A stretch of 64,000 bases of DNA from an uncultured Oscillospiraceae bacterium (GCA_934573855.1 CAKTMF010000004.1:62001-126000); one strand, 5' to 3'; shown: positions 55,721 to 64,000, counted from the first letter of the stretch. Notes: generated by a model not told the origin, from the letters alone. Numbers and translations are program-made.

Positions 55721-55755
55721 AAAATGCCCGCAGAATTTGTATTTTCTGCGGGCAG
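55721..55755 (-). terminator. Terminator of the dipeptidase gene
   Basis: TGCCCGCAGAA / TTCTGCGGGCA with a 7-nt loop and TTTTAC on the minus strand. Confidence 0.85.
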
Positions 55756-55763
55756 GGTCTTTA

Positions 55764-57140
55764 TCAGAAGTCCAGCTTCTGAAGCTCGATGAGCGCGAGG
55801 ATGTACACTCTCAGCGCCTCCTCCAGATATTCCATGCACGCCGCCTCGTCGACGCCGTGGATGGGGCCCGCGAAATCGGGCTGAGGGCGCTCGGGATGCT
55901 CGGGTCCGAAGGACACCGCGTTGGGGAAATCCCTCGCGTAGGTGCCGCCGCCGATGGTGAAGGGCTGGGCGTTCTCGCCGGTCACGGCGTTGTAGCACTG
56001 TACGCACAGCTGCACCGCGGGGTTATCAAGGCTCATGTAGAACGGAGGCACGTCGCGCATGAGCTCGACCCTTGCCGCGTCCCCGGCCGCCTTCCGTATG
56101 CCCTCGGCTATCTTTGCGCCGTCGGTATTGGTGGGATAGCGGCTGTCGTAGGTCTGGACGATATGGCCGTCCTCGACGCCGATGGTGCCGCCGACGATGG
56201 TAAGGGGCTTGAAAAGTCCGTCGTCCGCCTGCACGCCGAGAGCGCTGCCGTCAAAGCTCTCGTGGAGGAGGGAGACGGCGCGCAGGTACTTCTCCTCGCC
56301 CTCGCCGGCAATGCCGTGGGAGAGGATGTACTTTATAAGCTCGTATATGGCGTTGACCGTCCCCTGCGGCGCGGACGCGTGGCCGCCGACGCCGTGGGCG
56401 GTGAGATGGGTAACGCCGCCGCTCTCCTGCGCGTCGACGCTGCCGCTGCTCTCGAGTCCCGTGGCCCGTACCCACGCCTCCGCCTTGTCGGGGACGGCGT
56501 TCACGGCGAGGCCGCCGCTGATGTCGATGATGTTCTCAAGACCGCAGACGGAAACTATCTTTCCGGCAGTTATGCCCTTCTCGCCGTTGATGAGCGGGAA
56601 GTCCGCGTCGGGGCTGAAGCAGAATACGGGCGCCGGATAGTTCTTGAGATAGTATTCCACGTCCTCCATGCCGGTCTCCTCGGCGGTGCCGAGAAGGGCG
56701 CGCACCTCGTATCTGAGCGGGACGTTTTTCTCGCGCAGGTATTTGAGCGCGTAGAGGCACAGGACGCTCGGCCCCTTGTCGTCCATGACGCCGCGGCCGA
56801 TTATGTAGCCCTCCCGCTCGCGCATGACGAAGGGATCGGCGCTCCAGCCGTCGCCGGTGGGGACGCAGTCGAGGTGGGTGACGGTCGCGATATACTTATC
56901 ACCGCTGCCGACGGAGGCGTAGCCCATGCGCCCCTCGCAGTTTTTCGTGGCAAGGCCAAGCTCTCCCGCTATTTTCAGTCCCTCTGCAAGAGCCTTCGCG
57001 GGGCCGGTGCCGAAGGGCGCCTCCGGGGTGCTTTCGCCCTCGACGCTCTCTATCGCCACAAGGCGGGCGATGTCGCGGTACATGGCGCTGCGGTTATCCA
57101 GTACAAATTTTTCAATGCTGCTGAGAAGCTCCTTATCCAT
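55764..57140 (-). CDS. pepV: M20 family dipeptidase (PepV/Sapep-like)
   Basis: 458 residues from the ATG at 57140 (GGAGG six bases before). Zn-binding residues: His in VTHLDCVPTGDGW, Asp in GRGVMDDKGPS, Glu in GTAEETGMEDVEYY, and the later Asp/His in FCFSPDADFP and GGGTYARDFPN. The inserted lid domain (about 190-310) with HGVGGHASAPQGTVNA is typical of PepV. Releases amino acids from dipeptides. A TTTACATAA motif copy lies 22 bp upstream. Confidence 0.93.
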   Translation of the reverse strand: MDKELLSSIEKFVLDNRSAMYRDIARLVAIESVEGESTPEAPFGTGPAKALAEGLKIAGELGLATKNCEGRMGYASVGSGDKYIATVTHLDCVPTGDGWSADPFVMREREGYIIGRGVMDDKGPSVLCLYALKYLREKNVPLRYEVRALLGTAEETGMEDVEYYLKNYPAPVFCFSPDADFPLINGEKGITAGKIVSVCGLENIIDISGGLAVNAVPDKAEAWVRATGLESSGSVDAQESGGVTHLTAHGVGGHASAPQGTVNAIYELIKYILSHGIAGEGEEKYLRAVSLLHESFDGSALGVQADDGLFKPLTIVGGTIGVEDGHIVQTYDSRYPTNTDGAKIAEGIRKAAGDAARVELMRDVPPFYMSLDNPAVQLCVQCYNAVTGENAQPFTIGGGTYARDFPNAVSFGPEHPERPQPDFAGPIHGVDEAACMEYLEEALRVYILALIELQKLDF

Positions 57141-57288
57141 AGCCGTCCTCCTGAATTTTACTTTACATAAATATATCACCGTCAACTCAACTTTGCAAGC
57201 GGAGCCTGTCAGTTTTTCATTCCCTCCGGGCTGCCCGGCCGCCGGCTGCGCGGCTTTACATTTTTCGGCAAAAAATGCCTCGGCACAC

Positions 57289-57317
57289 TTGATATGCTAA
57301 TGGGAATTTGTTAAAAT
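57289..57317 (+). promoter_or_regulatory. Promoter of the ECF/DUF62 operon
   Basis: TTGATA (57289-57294), 17-bp spacer and TAAAAT (57312-57317). The leader to the ATG is about 60 nt, too short for most riboswitches. The region 57186-57280 holds no other feature. Confidence 0.75.
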
Positions 57318-57382
57318 ATCTTTGTCATGACGTGCATGTCCCGCCGTAATGATCCATCAAAATTCAAAAGGAGAAAAGAAAC

Positions 57383-57940
57383 ATGAAGAAGAAGCTCTAC
57401 TCCACAAAGACCATCGTCGCGACCGGTCTTGGCGCCGCTCTGTTCCTGGTCCTGTTTATGTTCGTTAAGATCCCCTCCCCCGTTCCCGAGACAAATATCC
57501 AGATAGCCTACGGTATCTCCACCTTCTTCGGCGCGCTGTTCGGACCCATCTGCGGCGGTCTTGTCGCATTTGTCGGCCACGCGCTCAACGACCTGCTCTC
57601 CTACGGCTCCGCGTGGTGGTCCTGGATCATCGCCTCCGGCGTCGCCGGCGTTTTCGCGGGCTTTGCATACTTCAAGCTCGACCTTGAGAACGGCCAGAAG
57701 CCCGGCGTCATGTTCTTCGTCTGGAACATAGTCGGCCACGCCGTCGCATGGCTGCTGGTCGCTCCCGTCCTTGACATCGTCCTCTACGGCGAACCCAAGG
57801 AGCTGGTATTCGTTCAGGGCGTCACCGCCTTCGCCATCAACGCCATCGCGAGCGTCGTCGTCGGCGCTATCCTCGCCTTTGCCTACGCCGCCACCAGGAC
57901 CAAGAAGGGCAGCCTCGAGGCCGAGAAGGAAGAGGAGTAA
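57383..57940 (+). CDS. ECF transporter substrate-binding (S) component, specificity unknown
   Basis: 185 residues, six transmembrane helices. It begins with the S-component signature KTIVATGLGAALFLVLFMFV, where the Ala-rich helix contacts the T component, and follows with YGISTFFGALFGPICGGLVAF and GHALNDLLSYGSAWWSWIIA, like the group of clostridial S components related to thiamine/nucleoside-type carriers. A charged tail ends EAEKEEE. It is the first gene of an operon with the A-A' ATPase, T component and two DUF62 genes, which hints at a nucleoside- or SAM-type substrate. Confidence 0.85.
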   Translation: MKKKLYSTKTIVATGLGAALFLVLFMFVKIPSPVPETNIQIAYGISTFFGALFGPICGGLVAFVGHALNDLLSYGSAWWSWIIASGVAGVFAGFAYFKLDLENGQKPGVMFFVWNIVGHAVAWLLVAPVLDIVLYGEPKELVFVQGVTAFAINAIASVVVGAILAFAYAATRTKKGSLEAEKEEE

Positions 57941-58030
57941 TATCTCCCGCACGGCGCGTGCCGCCGTGGCCCGCATATCCCCGTAAATATAAAGGGATCA
58001 CCCGTATTTTTGCCGCTTTTGGGGGTTTTT

Positions 58031-59734
58031 ATGGAGCCTATAATCGAATTTCGTGATTTCTCGTTTCAGTATTACACTCAGAAAAAGCCCACCCTGAAAA
58101 ACATAAACCTGACGATCGGCCGGGGTGAGAAGGTGCTCATCGTCGGTCTGTCGGGCAGCGGCAAATCCACACTCGGAAACTGTGTGAACGGTCTGATCCC
58201 TTTTGTTTATAAGGGAGAGATAACCGGAAGCTGTACCGTCAAGGGCAAGGACACGCGCAGTATGTCCGTCGCCGAGCTGAGCAAGACGGTCGGCACGGTG
58301 CTTCAGGATTCAGACGGTCAGTTCGTCGGTCTGACCGTGGGCGAGGATATCGCCTTTGCCATGGAAAACGACTGCATAGATACCCAGACCATGCATAAGC
58401 GCGTTCTCGACATCGCAAGGTCGATACATATAGACGACCTCCTCGAGCAGGCCCCCGGCGAGCTGTCCGGCGGACAGAAGCAGCGCGTCTCGCTCGCGGG
58501 CGTCATGGTCGACGACGTGGACATCCTTCTCTTTGACGAGCCGCTGGCGAACCTCGACCCGGCTACCGGCGAGAACACCATCGAGCTTATCGACGAGATA
58601 TCAAGAAACGGTGAAAAGACCGTTCTCATCATCGAACACCGTCTCGAGGACGTGCTGCACAGGCACGTCGACAGGATCATACTTTTCCGGGACGGCTCAA
58701 TAATCAAGGACTGCTCCCCCGACGAGCTGCTTGCCGGCGACCTTCTGCTCAAGACCGGCATAAGAGAGCCGCTCTACCTCACCGCCTGCAAGTACGCAGG
58801 CATTGAGATTCGCGAGGAGGATCACCCCGGCTACATTGAGGAGCTTACGCTCTCAGACGAGGACAAGGCGAAGCTCGTCAGCTGGGTCAGCACCAACAGC
58901 GAAGAATACAGCATTGCAGACGATCCCGTCCTTGAGGCGGAACATCTGTGCTTTTCCTACGACGGAATAAAGAACGCGGTGGACGACGTCTCCTTCAAGG
59001 TGAACCGAGGCGAAATGCTCGCCATCGTCGGCAAAAACGGCGCCGGAAAGTCCACCATTTCCCGCCTCCTCACCGGCTTTCTCCGTGAGGACTCCGGCGA
59101 CATCCTGCTCCACGGCAGGAATATCAGGGACGACACGATCTTTGAGCGCGGGCAGAAGATAGGTCTCGTGCTGCAAAACCCCAACCAGATGATCTGCAAC
59201 ACCATGATCTTCGACGAGGTCGCCTACGGTCTGCGCAACATGCACACGCCCGAGGACGAGGTCAAGTCCCGCGTGGAGGAAGTGCTTCGGGTCTGCGGAC
59301 TCTACCCCTTCCGCAGTTGGCCCATCAGCGCTCTGAGCTACGGCCAGAGGAAGAGAGTCACCATCGCCTCCATCATCGTCATGCGCCCCGACATCATCGT
59401 CCTTGACGAACCCACCGCCGGTCAGGACTACCGGCACTACACGGACATCATGGACTTTCTCAAAACGCTCAACCGTCACGGGCTCACCATAATAATGATT
59501 ACGCACGACATGCATCTCATGCTTGAATACTGCAACAGGTGCGTCGTCATCCTCGACGGCAGGAAGATATACGACGGCGGCTGCGCCGAGGTTCTGGTGG
59601 ACGACGGGCTGGTCTCCAAGGCCAATCTCAAAAAGACCTCGCTCTATCAGCTGGGCGCGGAGGTCGGCGTCGACCCGCGGGATATCACCCAGTCCTACAT
59701 AAACACCGAGAGGAGGCTGAGAGATGAAGATTAA
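58031..59734 (+). CDS. ECF transporter fused ATPase (A-A')
   Basis: 567 residues with two ABC domains in one chain. The start is taken at the ATG 58031 (GGGGG five bases before), although a TTG at 58010 is possible. First half: Walker A VGLSGSGKSTLGN, signature LSGGQKQRVSLA, Walker B ILLFDEPLANLDP. Second half from about 305: VGKNGAGKSTISRLL, signature LSYGQRKRVTIASI (LSYGQ in place of LSGGQ), IIVLDEPTAGQDYRH. Both Walker sites are intact. It overlaps the T component gene by 11 bp. Confidence 0.95.
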   Translation: MEPIIEFRDFSFQYYTQKKPTLKNINLTIGRGEKVLIVGLSGSGKSTLGNCVNGLIPFVYKGEITGSCTVKGKDTRSMSVAELSKTVGTVLQDSDGQFVGLTVGEDIAFAMENDCIDTQTMHKRVLDIARSIHIDDLLEQAPGELSGGQKQRVSLAGVMVDDVDILLFDEPLANLDPATGENTIELIDEISRNGEKTVLIIEHRLEDVLHRHVDRIILFRDGSIIKDCSPDELLAGDLLLKTGIREPLYLTACKYAGIEIREEDHPGYIEELTLSDEDKAKLVSWVSTNSEEYSIADDPVLEAEHLCFSYDGIKNAVDDVSFKVNRGEMLAIVGKNGAGKSTISRLLTGFLREDSGDILLHGRNIRDDTIFERGQKIGLVLQNPNQMICNTMIFDEVAYGLRNMHTPEDEVKSRVEEVLRVCGLYPFRSWPISALSYGQRKRVTIASIIVMRPDIIVLDEPTAGQDYRHYTDIMDFLKTLNRHGLTIIMITHDMHLMLEYCNRCVVILDGRKIYDGGCAEVLVDDGLVSKANLKKTSLYQLGAEVGVDPRDITQSYINTERRLRDED

Positions 59735-60557
59735 GCTCTTCTCCTACAACCAGCTCGACACCTTCGTCCACCGCCTTTCGGGCGTAACGAAGCTGCTGTG
59801 CTTCCTTCTGCTCACCGCCGCGGTGATGTTCACCTACGATATCCGCGTCATCATGCTTGTGTTCGTCTTTTCGGTGATAATGGCGGGCGTGGCAAAGATA
59901 TCTTATAAAAAAGTCAAGCCCATGCTCATCTATGTGTTCATCTTCCTGCTGCTGAACTTTCTGCTGACCTTTGCCTTTGCCCCGAACTACGGCGTTGAGC
60001 TGTACGGCACGCGGCACGAACTGTTCCATCTTTTCGGCAGATACACGATGACGGCGGAGCAGCTGTTCTATCAGTGTACCAAGATCATGAAGTACCTCAG
60101 CGCCATCCCGCTGGGCTTTATCTTCTTCCTCACCACGAACCCCAGCGAATTTGCCTCGAGCATGAACGGCATCCACGTCCCCTACAAGGCGTGTACCTCG
60201 CTCTCCCTCACGCTGAGATATTTTCCGGACATCCAGCGGGATTACAGCGACGTCTCCACCGCCCAGCAGGCGCGCGGCCTCGACAACTCCAAAAAAGCAA
60301 AGCTCAGGGACCGTATCGTGAACACCACGAAAATAATCATCCCGCTCATCTTCACGACGCTCGACCGGGTGGAACTTATCACCAACGCCATGGAGCTTCG
60401 GGGCTACGGCAAAATGAAGAAGCGCACCTGGTACTCCTACCGCGGGCTGAAGCGGGACGACTACATATCCATCGCGGTATCCGCGCTGTTACTGCTGTTT
60501 TCCGTTTACATGCGTTTCTTTGTCGTCGGCTCAATGTTTTATAATCCATTCATATAA
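59724..60557 (+). CDS. ECF transporter transmembrane (T) component
   Basis: 277 residues with about five to six transmembrane helices. The two conserved Ala-Arg-Gly-type coupling motifs are STAQQARGLD and TNAMELRGYGKM (here ARG and LRG), which bind the ATPases. VHRLSGVTKLLCFLLLTAAV is the typical start. It links the S component to the A-A' ATPase; the family is EcfT/CbiQ. Confidence 0.94.
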   Translation: MKIKLFSYNQLDTFVHRLSGVTKLLCFLLLTAAVMFTYDIRVIMLVFVFSVIMAGVAKISYKKVKPMLIYVFIFLLLNFLLTFAFAPNYGVELYGTRHELFHLFGRYTMTAEQLFYQCTKIMKYLSAIPLGFIFFLTTNPSEFASSMNGIHVPYKACTSLSLTLRYFPDIQRDYSDVSTAQQARGLDNSKKAKLRDRIVNTTKIIIPLIFTTLDRVELITNAMELRGYGKMKKRTWYSYRGLKRDDYISIAVSALLLLFSVYMRFFVVGSMFYNPFI

Positions 60558-60567
60558 GGAGATCATC

Positions 60568-61416
60568 ATGAAACCGTTGTTAGTATTTCAGACAGACTTC
60601 ACCTATGCCGAGGGCGCGGTTGCGGCAATGTACGGCGTCGTCAAGAGCGTCGACCGCGAGCTTGAGATCATGACCGCCACCCACCAGATCCCGCAGTACG
60701 ATATCTACAGCGCCTCGTACCGCCTGTACCAGTACATGAGATACTGGCCGAAGGGGACGATATTCGTCTCAGTCGTCGACCCCGGCGTCGGCACCTCGAG
60801 AAGGGCCTGCGCCGCAAGGACCTCGAACGGCTACTATATCGTCACTCCCGACAACGGCACGCTCTCCCACGTTGAGAAATACTTCGGCATCGACGAGATA
60901 AGAGTCATCGACGAGACCGTCAACCGCCTGCGCAACGGCGACAACGAGGAGGTCTCCATCTTCCACGGCCGCGACCTCTTCGGCTACTGCGCGGCAAGGC
61001 TTGCCTCCGGTATCATAAGCTTTGAGGAGGTCGGCCCCGTATACGACAAGTCCCTCATCGTAAAGCACGAGCTTCAGGACGAGACCGTCGACGGCGACCG
61101 CATAAAGGGTATACTTGAGATAAACGACCCCAACTTCGGAAACCTCTGGACCTGCATACGCAAAAAGGCGTTTGAGGATTTCGGCTTCCATCACGGCGAC
61201 AGGGTACATACCGTCATATACCATAACGGCGAGGTCGTTTTTGACGACAGGCTGTACTATTACGAGTCCTTCGGCATGGCGGCCGACCACAGCGTCATGA
61301 TCTACAATAACGAGGTCAACAAAATAGCCCTCGCGGAGGTCGTCGGCAACCTTGAGAAGAGCCACGGTCTCGGCTATGGGCCCGATTATCGGATAGAGTT
61401 TATTAAGGATGAATAA
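60568..61416 (+). CDS. SAM hydroxide adenosyltransferase family protein (DUF62), copy 1
   Basis: The family hydrolyses S-adenosylmethionine to adenosine and methionine. ATG at 60568 with AAGGAG six bases before; 282 residues. Catalytic Asp and Arg are in VDPGVGTSRRA near 71-81, and His in IFHGRDLFGYCAARLA near 130-145. VTPDNGTLSHVEKYFG fixes the nucleoside pocket. The C-terminal OB-like domain (about 180-282) is complete. Ten bases separate it from the T gene. It overlaps copy 2 by 8 bp. Confidence 0.92.
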   Translation: MKPLLVFQTDFTYAEGAVAAMYGVVKSVDRELEIMTATHQIPQYDIYSASYRLYQYMRYWPKGTIFVSVVDPGVGTSRRACAARTSNGYYIVTPDNGTLSHVEKYFGIDEIRVIDETVNRLRNGDNEEVSIFHGRDLFGYCAARLASGIISFEEVGPVYDKSLIVKHELQDETVDGDRIKGILEINDPNFGNLWTCIRKKAFEDFGFHHGDRVHTVIYHNGEVVFDDRLYYYESFGMAADHSVMIYNNEVNKIALAEVVGNLEKSHGLGYGPDYRIEFIKDE

Positions 61417-62248
61417 ATTTTTGGTATTTCAGTCCGACTTCGGACTCGTTGACGGCGCGGTGAGCGCGATGAAGGGCGTCGCCTACAAGGTAGATCCCGG
61501 ACTCATCATCAGCGATGTCACACACGACATTACCCCCTACAACATTTTTGAGGCCTCCTACCGCCTGTTCCAGACCGTGGACTACTGGCCCGCGGGGACG
61601 GTTTTCGTCTCCGTCGTCGATCCCGGCGTCGGCTCCGACAGGAAGAGTATAGTCGCGCGCACCGCGAAGGGGCAGTATGTGGTGACGCCGAACAACGGCA
61701 CTCTCACCCATCTGAGCGTCTTCGGCGGCATAGAGGAGATACGCGAGATAGAGGAAAGTACCAACCGTCTCAAGAACAGCGCCCTTTCCTACACCTTCCA
61801 CGGACGCGACATATATGCCTACACCGGGGCGCGTCTTGCCTCCGGGGTCATCGGCTACGAGGAGGTCGGCCCGGCGCTCGACCTCGGTGAGCTGGTCACG
61901 CTTGAGCTTTTCGGCGCAGTGCAGACGGACACCTCCGTCAGCGGGCGCGTGGATATCCTCGACGTGCGCTTCGGCTCACTGTGGACGTCCGTCCCGTTTG
62001 AGAATTTCAAGTCTCTGGGCTTTGAGTTCGGCGACGACGTCGACGTGCGTATTTTCCGCGGGGACATTCTCGTCTATGCCAACCGCGTCACCTACGGGCG
62101 CTCCTTCTCCGCGGTGAGGCCCGGAATGCCCATCATCTACATGAACTCCGTGAACCACATGGCGCTCGCCGTGAATCTCGGCTCCTTCGCCGAGACCTAT
62201 CACATCGGCGTCGGCAGCCAGTGGACGATATCCTTCAGCAAGCTCTGA
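61409..62248 (+). CDS. SAM hydroxide adenosyltransferase family protein (DUF62), copy 2
   Basis: 279 residues, clearly a paralogue of copy 1: VSVVDPGVGSDRKSIVA (Asp, Arg), TPNNGTLTHLSVFGG and YTFHGRDIYAYTGARLASG (His). Differences include an N-for-D change in the PDN motif (VTPNNGTL) and FQSDFGLVDGAV at the start, so activities may have split. The tandem pair may act as a hetero-oligomer. The operon ends with a terminator 14 bases after its stop. Confidence 0.92.
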   Translation: MNKFLVFQSDFGLVDGAVSAMKGVAYKVDPGLIISDVTHDITPYNIFEASYRLFQTVDYWPAGTVFVSVVDPGVGSDRKSIVARTAKGQYVVTPNNGTLTHLSVFGGIEEIREIEESTNRLKNSALSYTFHGRDIYAYTGARLASGVIGYEEVGPALDLGELVTLELFGAVQTDTSVSGRVDILDVRFGSLWTSVPFENFKSLGFEFGDDVDVRIFRGDILVYANRVTYGRSFSAVRPGMPIIYMNSVNHMALAVNLGSFAETYHIGVGSQWTISFSKL

Positions 62249-62261
62249 AAGGAGAAAACTC

Positions 62262-62299
62262 AAGCCGTACATCCTATCGATGTACGGCTTGTTTTTTTG
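62262..62299 (+). terminator. Terminator of the ECF/DUF62 operon
   Basis: AAGCCGTACATC / GATGTACGGCTT with a 5-nt loop and T7. It may also serve the converging TIM-like gene. Confidence 0.93.
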
Positions 62300-62303
62300 T
62301 ATA

Positions 62304-63092
62304 TCAGAGACGGGCGGCGCGATCCGCCATGACCATTCGGATCAGGCTGTTGAAATTGTCGGCGTCCCACGCGCTGCGGCCGATGAAGAGTCCGTCGATA
62401 TCCCTGCAGTGAGAGAGAGGAACGGCGTTCTCATTATTGACGGAGCCGCCGTAGAACACTGGCACGCTCTCTCCGCCCTCGCCGAAAAGCCACGTCAGTA
62501 TTCCTCGTATCTTTGTGAGCATTTCGTCGGCGTAGTCGAAGGTAATGGGCTTACCGTTGACGCCGATGGCCCAGACCGGCTCATATGCGACCCATATCAT
62601 GCCGCACTCCGACGCCTTTACAAGCTCCAGCCCCCGGCTGAGCTGCTCGCGGAGGACCTTTTCGGAGAGACCCGCGGACTTTTCCTCCTCGGTCTCACCG
62701 ATACACAGCAGCGCCTTCATACCGTGGTCGAGCGCGCAGCGGACCTTTTTCTTTTCCATCTCGTCGGTCTCGAGGAAGGTGTGCCTGCGCTCGGAGTGGC
62801 CTATCATCACGAGGTCGCAGCCGACCTCATTGAGCATGAGAGGGCTGATCTCGCCGGTGAACTGGCCCCGTTCCTCCCAGCCCATGTTCTGCGCGCCGAG
62901 CTTGAGAAGCTTCGGGTCCCTCCTCTTTCCGGCCTGATCGAGCGTGGTATAGCTGGGGATGACGAACAGCTCAAAGCCCTCGCGGTCTATGTCCGCGGTA
63001 AGCTCGCAGAGTCGTGAGACAAATTCGTTGGTTTCCGAAATGGTCTTGTACATCTTGGTGTTGGTACCCATATACCATTTTCTGCTGCTCAT
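62304..63092 (-). CDS. Triosephosphate isomerase-like protein
   Basis: 262 residues, TIM-barrel. The TPI active-site His is in MIGHSERRHTF and Glu in VAYEPVWAIGVNGKP; the N-terminal Lys is in GTNTKMYKT (usual NWKMN altered). GGSVNNENAVPL and IDGLFIGRSAW complete the phosphate site. The altered N-terminus and the neighbours suggest a sugar-phosphate other than glyceraldehyde-3-phosphate, for instance L-erythrulose-1-phosphate as in LerI. It lies in an operon with an RpiB-like isomerase and DhaK. Confidence 0.85.
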   Translation of the reverse strand: MSSRKWYMGTNTKMYKTISETNEFVSRLCELTADIDREGFELFVIPSYTTLDQAGKRRDPKLLKLGAQNMGWEERGQFTGEISPLMLNEVGCDLVMIGHSERRHTFLETDEMEKKKVRCALDHGMKALLCIGETEEEKSAGLSEKVLREQLSRGLELVKASECGMIWVAYEPVWAIGVNGKPITFDYADEMLTKIRGILTWLFGEGGESVPVFYGGSVNNENAVPLSHCRDIDGLFIGRSAWDADNFNSLIRMVMADRAARL

Positions 63093-63117
63093 GGCATTTC
63101 CTCCTTATCGCCCGCGT

Positions 63118-63555
63118 TCAGGCCCTGGATTCGTACTCGGAGATCGCGGCGACCTTGCAGCCGGAGCGGCTGTTGGGGTCGAAGCTGTTTTTAAGATACT
63201 CCTTGATAAAGGATTTTGCAAGCTCGATACCGACGACCTGCGCGCCCATGGTGATGACGTTCGCATTGTTGCTCAGCTGCGCGCGCTCGGCCTGATAGAT
63301 GTTGTTGACCTCGGCCGCGTAGACGCCCTTTACCTTGTTGGCGGCAATGCAGACGCCGATACCGGTGCCGCAGATGAGTATGCCTCGGTCGCACTCTCCG
63401 GCGGCTACGGCCTCGCCCAGTGCGATGGCGGTGTGGGCATAGATGGGGTCGTCGCTTCCGAAGTCCACCACCTCGTGGCCGAGGCCTTCGATGAACGGTA
63501 TCAGGGTCTTTTTATATTCCGTCGCGTTAGGGTCGCATCCGATAGCTATTTTCAT
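63118..63555 (-). CDS. RpiB/LacAB-type sugar-phosphate isomerase
   Basis: 145 residues. The RpiB active-site Cys is in ILICGTGIGVCIAANKV (about 68) and the phosphate-binding region is NNANVITMGAQVVG. The usual N-terminal DHAG is replaced by GCDPNATEYKK, so the His that opens the sugar ring is missing. The usual HNDANVL becomes SNNANVI. These changes fit a relaxed substrate, such as the D-erythrulose-4-phosphate isomerase (DerI) branch. It lies 18 bp from the dhaK end and 25 bp before the TIM-like gene. Confidence 0.85.
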   Translation of the reverse strand: MKIAIGCDPNATEYKKTLIPFIEGLGHEVVDFGSDDPIYAHTAIALGEAVAAGECDRGILICGTGIGVCIAANKVKGVYAAEVNNIYQAERAQLSNNANVITMGAQVVGIELAKSFIKEYLKNSFDPNSRSGCKVAAISEYESRA

Positions 63556-63573
63556 GATATGTTCCTTCTTTTC

Positions 63574-64000
63574 TTAGAGTCTTGTATAGTAGGGGCTGAC
63601 GCAGGGCATGTCGTAGTATCCGATAAGCTCCTCGTCCATCTTCATCACCGAGATGGAGGCTCCGGCCATTTCCATGGTGGTGACAAGGCTGTTGACGTCC
63701 ATGTCGTGTACGGTAATGCCCGCCTCGTCCAGCAGCATTCTGAGTCTGCGGTTGAGTATCATGAGTTCCATGAGCGTCGTGCTGCCGAGACCGTTAACAT
63801 AGGTGCAGACGGTGTCGCCGGCCTTGAGGCCGCTCTCTCTGACGATGGCGCTGAAAAGATTCTCCGCTATCTCGTCCGCCGTCTGCATTTTAATGCGCTG
63901 GATGCCCGGCTCGCCGTGTATGCCGAGACCGTACTCCATCTCGTCCGCGGGCAGGGTGAAAATGGGATCCTTCTGGCCGGGGATGGTCGCACCCTCAATG
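63574..64000 (-). CDS. dhaK: Dihydroxyacetone kinase DhaK-type subunit (3' part, cut by window edge)
   Basis: The window ends inside this gene; about 141 C-terminal residues are present, with the frame open to the edge. EMEYGLGIHGEPGIQ carries the histidine that binds the keto sugar covalently. CTYVNGLGSTTLMELMIL and the ending PCVSPYYTRL are typical of the DhaK fold. It heads an operon with the RpiB-like and TIM-like genes, so it may phosphorylate a tetrulose or dihydroxyacetone. Whether it has a fused or separate DhaL cannot be seen. Confidence 0.88.
   Translation of the reverse strand, partial: IEGATIPGQKDPIFTLPADEMEYGLGIHGEPGIQRIKMQTADEIAENLFSAIVRESGLKAGDTVCTYVNGLGSTTLMELMILNRRLRMLLDEAGITVHDMDVNSLVTTMEMAGASISVMKMDEELIGYYDMPCVSPYYTRL

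Noticed and set aside
57318..57382. Possible riboswitch before the ECF S-component gene
   Set aside because: Only about 60 nt of leader after the promoter, no terminator-like hairpin and no known aptamer pattern (TPP, FMN, SAM, preQ1) visible.

Overview
The window is a GC-rich stretch of about 64 kb from an anaerobic, endospore-forming, Gram-positive bacterium, most likely a clostridium of the Oscillospiraceae type. The evidence is spoVAD/spoVAE, an ECF vitamin-type transporter with a DUF62 pair, 2-hydroxyacyl-CoA dehydratase genes, sigma-A promoters with 17-bp spacers, strong GGAGG ribosome binding sites, a CIRCE/HrcA operator, DUF5685, DUF3784 and DUF4914 proteins, and a two-gene SufCB-type Fe-S system. 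No rRNA operon, CRISPR array, prophage or intact transposase is visible. The only mobile DNA is a small MITE-like family (two 278-bp copies 96% alike and a 105-bp derivative).

Layout. 1-4.2 kb: tmRNA, cyclophilin and SmpB (trans-translation), then an MBOAT/SGNH O-acylation pair. 4.4-12 kb: a large solute-binding lipoprotein, a FUSC-like membrane protein with a HAD-like tail, and an aroE-dctQMP operon (shikimate dehydrogenase with a TRAP transporter) next to tRNA-Pro. 12-19 kb: degV, a glycerol-1-phosphate dehydrogenase-like gene, and a divergent operon of two 2-hydroxyacyl-CoA dehydratase subunits, a 51-residue membrane microprotein and an iron alcohol dehydrogenase. 19-26 kb: tatD, a CIRCE-controlled hsp20, an amino-acid ABC transporter with a palindromic operator and helically phased repeats upstream, the first of two zinc-ribbon paralogues, and an ABC exporter with an XRE/AbrB regulator. 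26-33 kb: a HAD phosphatase, a two-part P-loop ATPase, a zinc-ribbon/DUF5685/DnaJ operon, ddl, a DUF4914 PEPCK-like protein and truA.

33.6-44 kb: a strong promoter, a highly structured RNA of about 345 nt ending in a terminator directly before potA, and a potA-potB-potCD polyamine transporter with fused permease and binding protein. The MITE elements follow, then spoVAD-spoVAE, a 2-hydroxyacid dehydrogenase, a eukaryotic-type hexokinase and an NfeD/SPFH pair. 44-52 kb: a YerC-like regulator, a methyltransferase, Hsp33, four tRNAs (Val, Phe, Gly, Cys), a DUF5131 protein, DUF1003, sufCB, the second zinc-ribbon paralogue, prmA and two small genes. 52-57 kb: a response regulator/histidine kinase/HtrA envelope-stress operon and a PepV-type dipeptidase. 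57-62 kb: an ECF transporter (S, fused A-A', T) in one operon with two tandem SAM-hydroxide adenosyltransferase paralogues. 62-64 kb: a TIM-like isomerase, an RpiB-like isomerase and the 3' part of dhaK, resembling tetrulose-phosphate catabolism.

The best candidates for undescribed biology are the structured RNA leader of the polyamine transporter, the ECF plus double DUF62 operon, the dispersed TTATGTAAA motif (ten exact copies), the MITE family, the FUSC/HAD-like fusion, and the DhaK/RpiB/TIM cluster.
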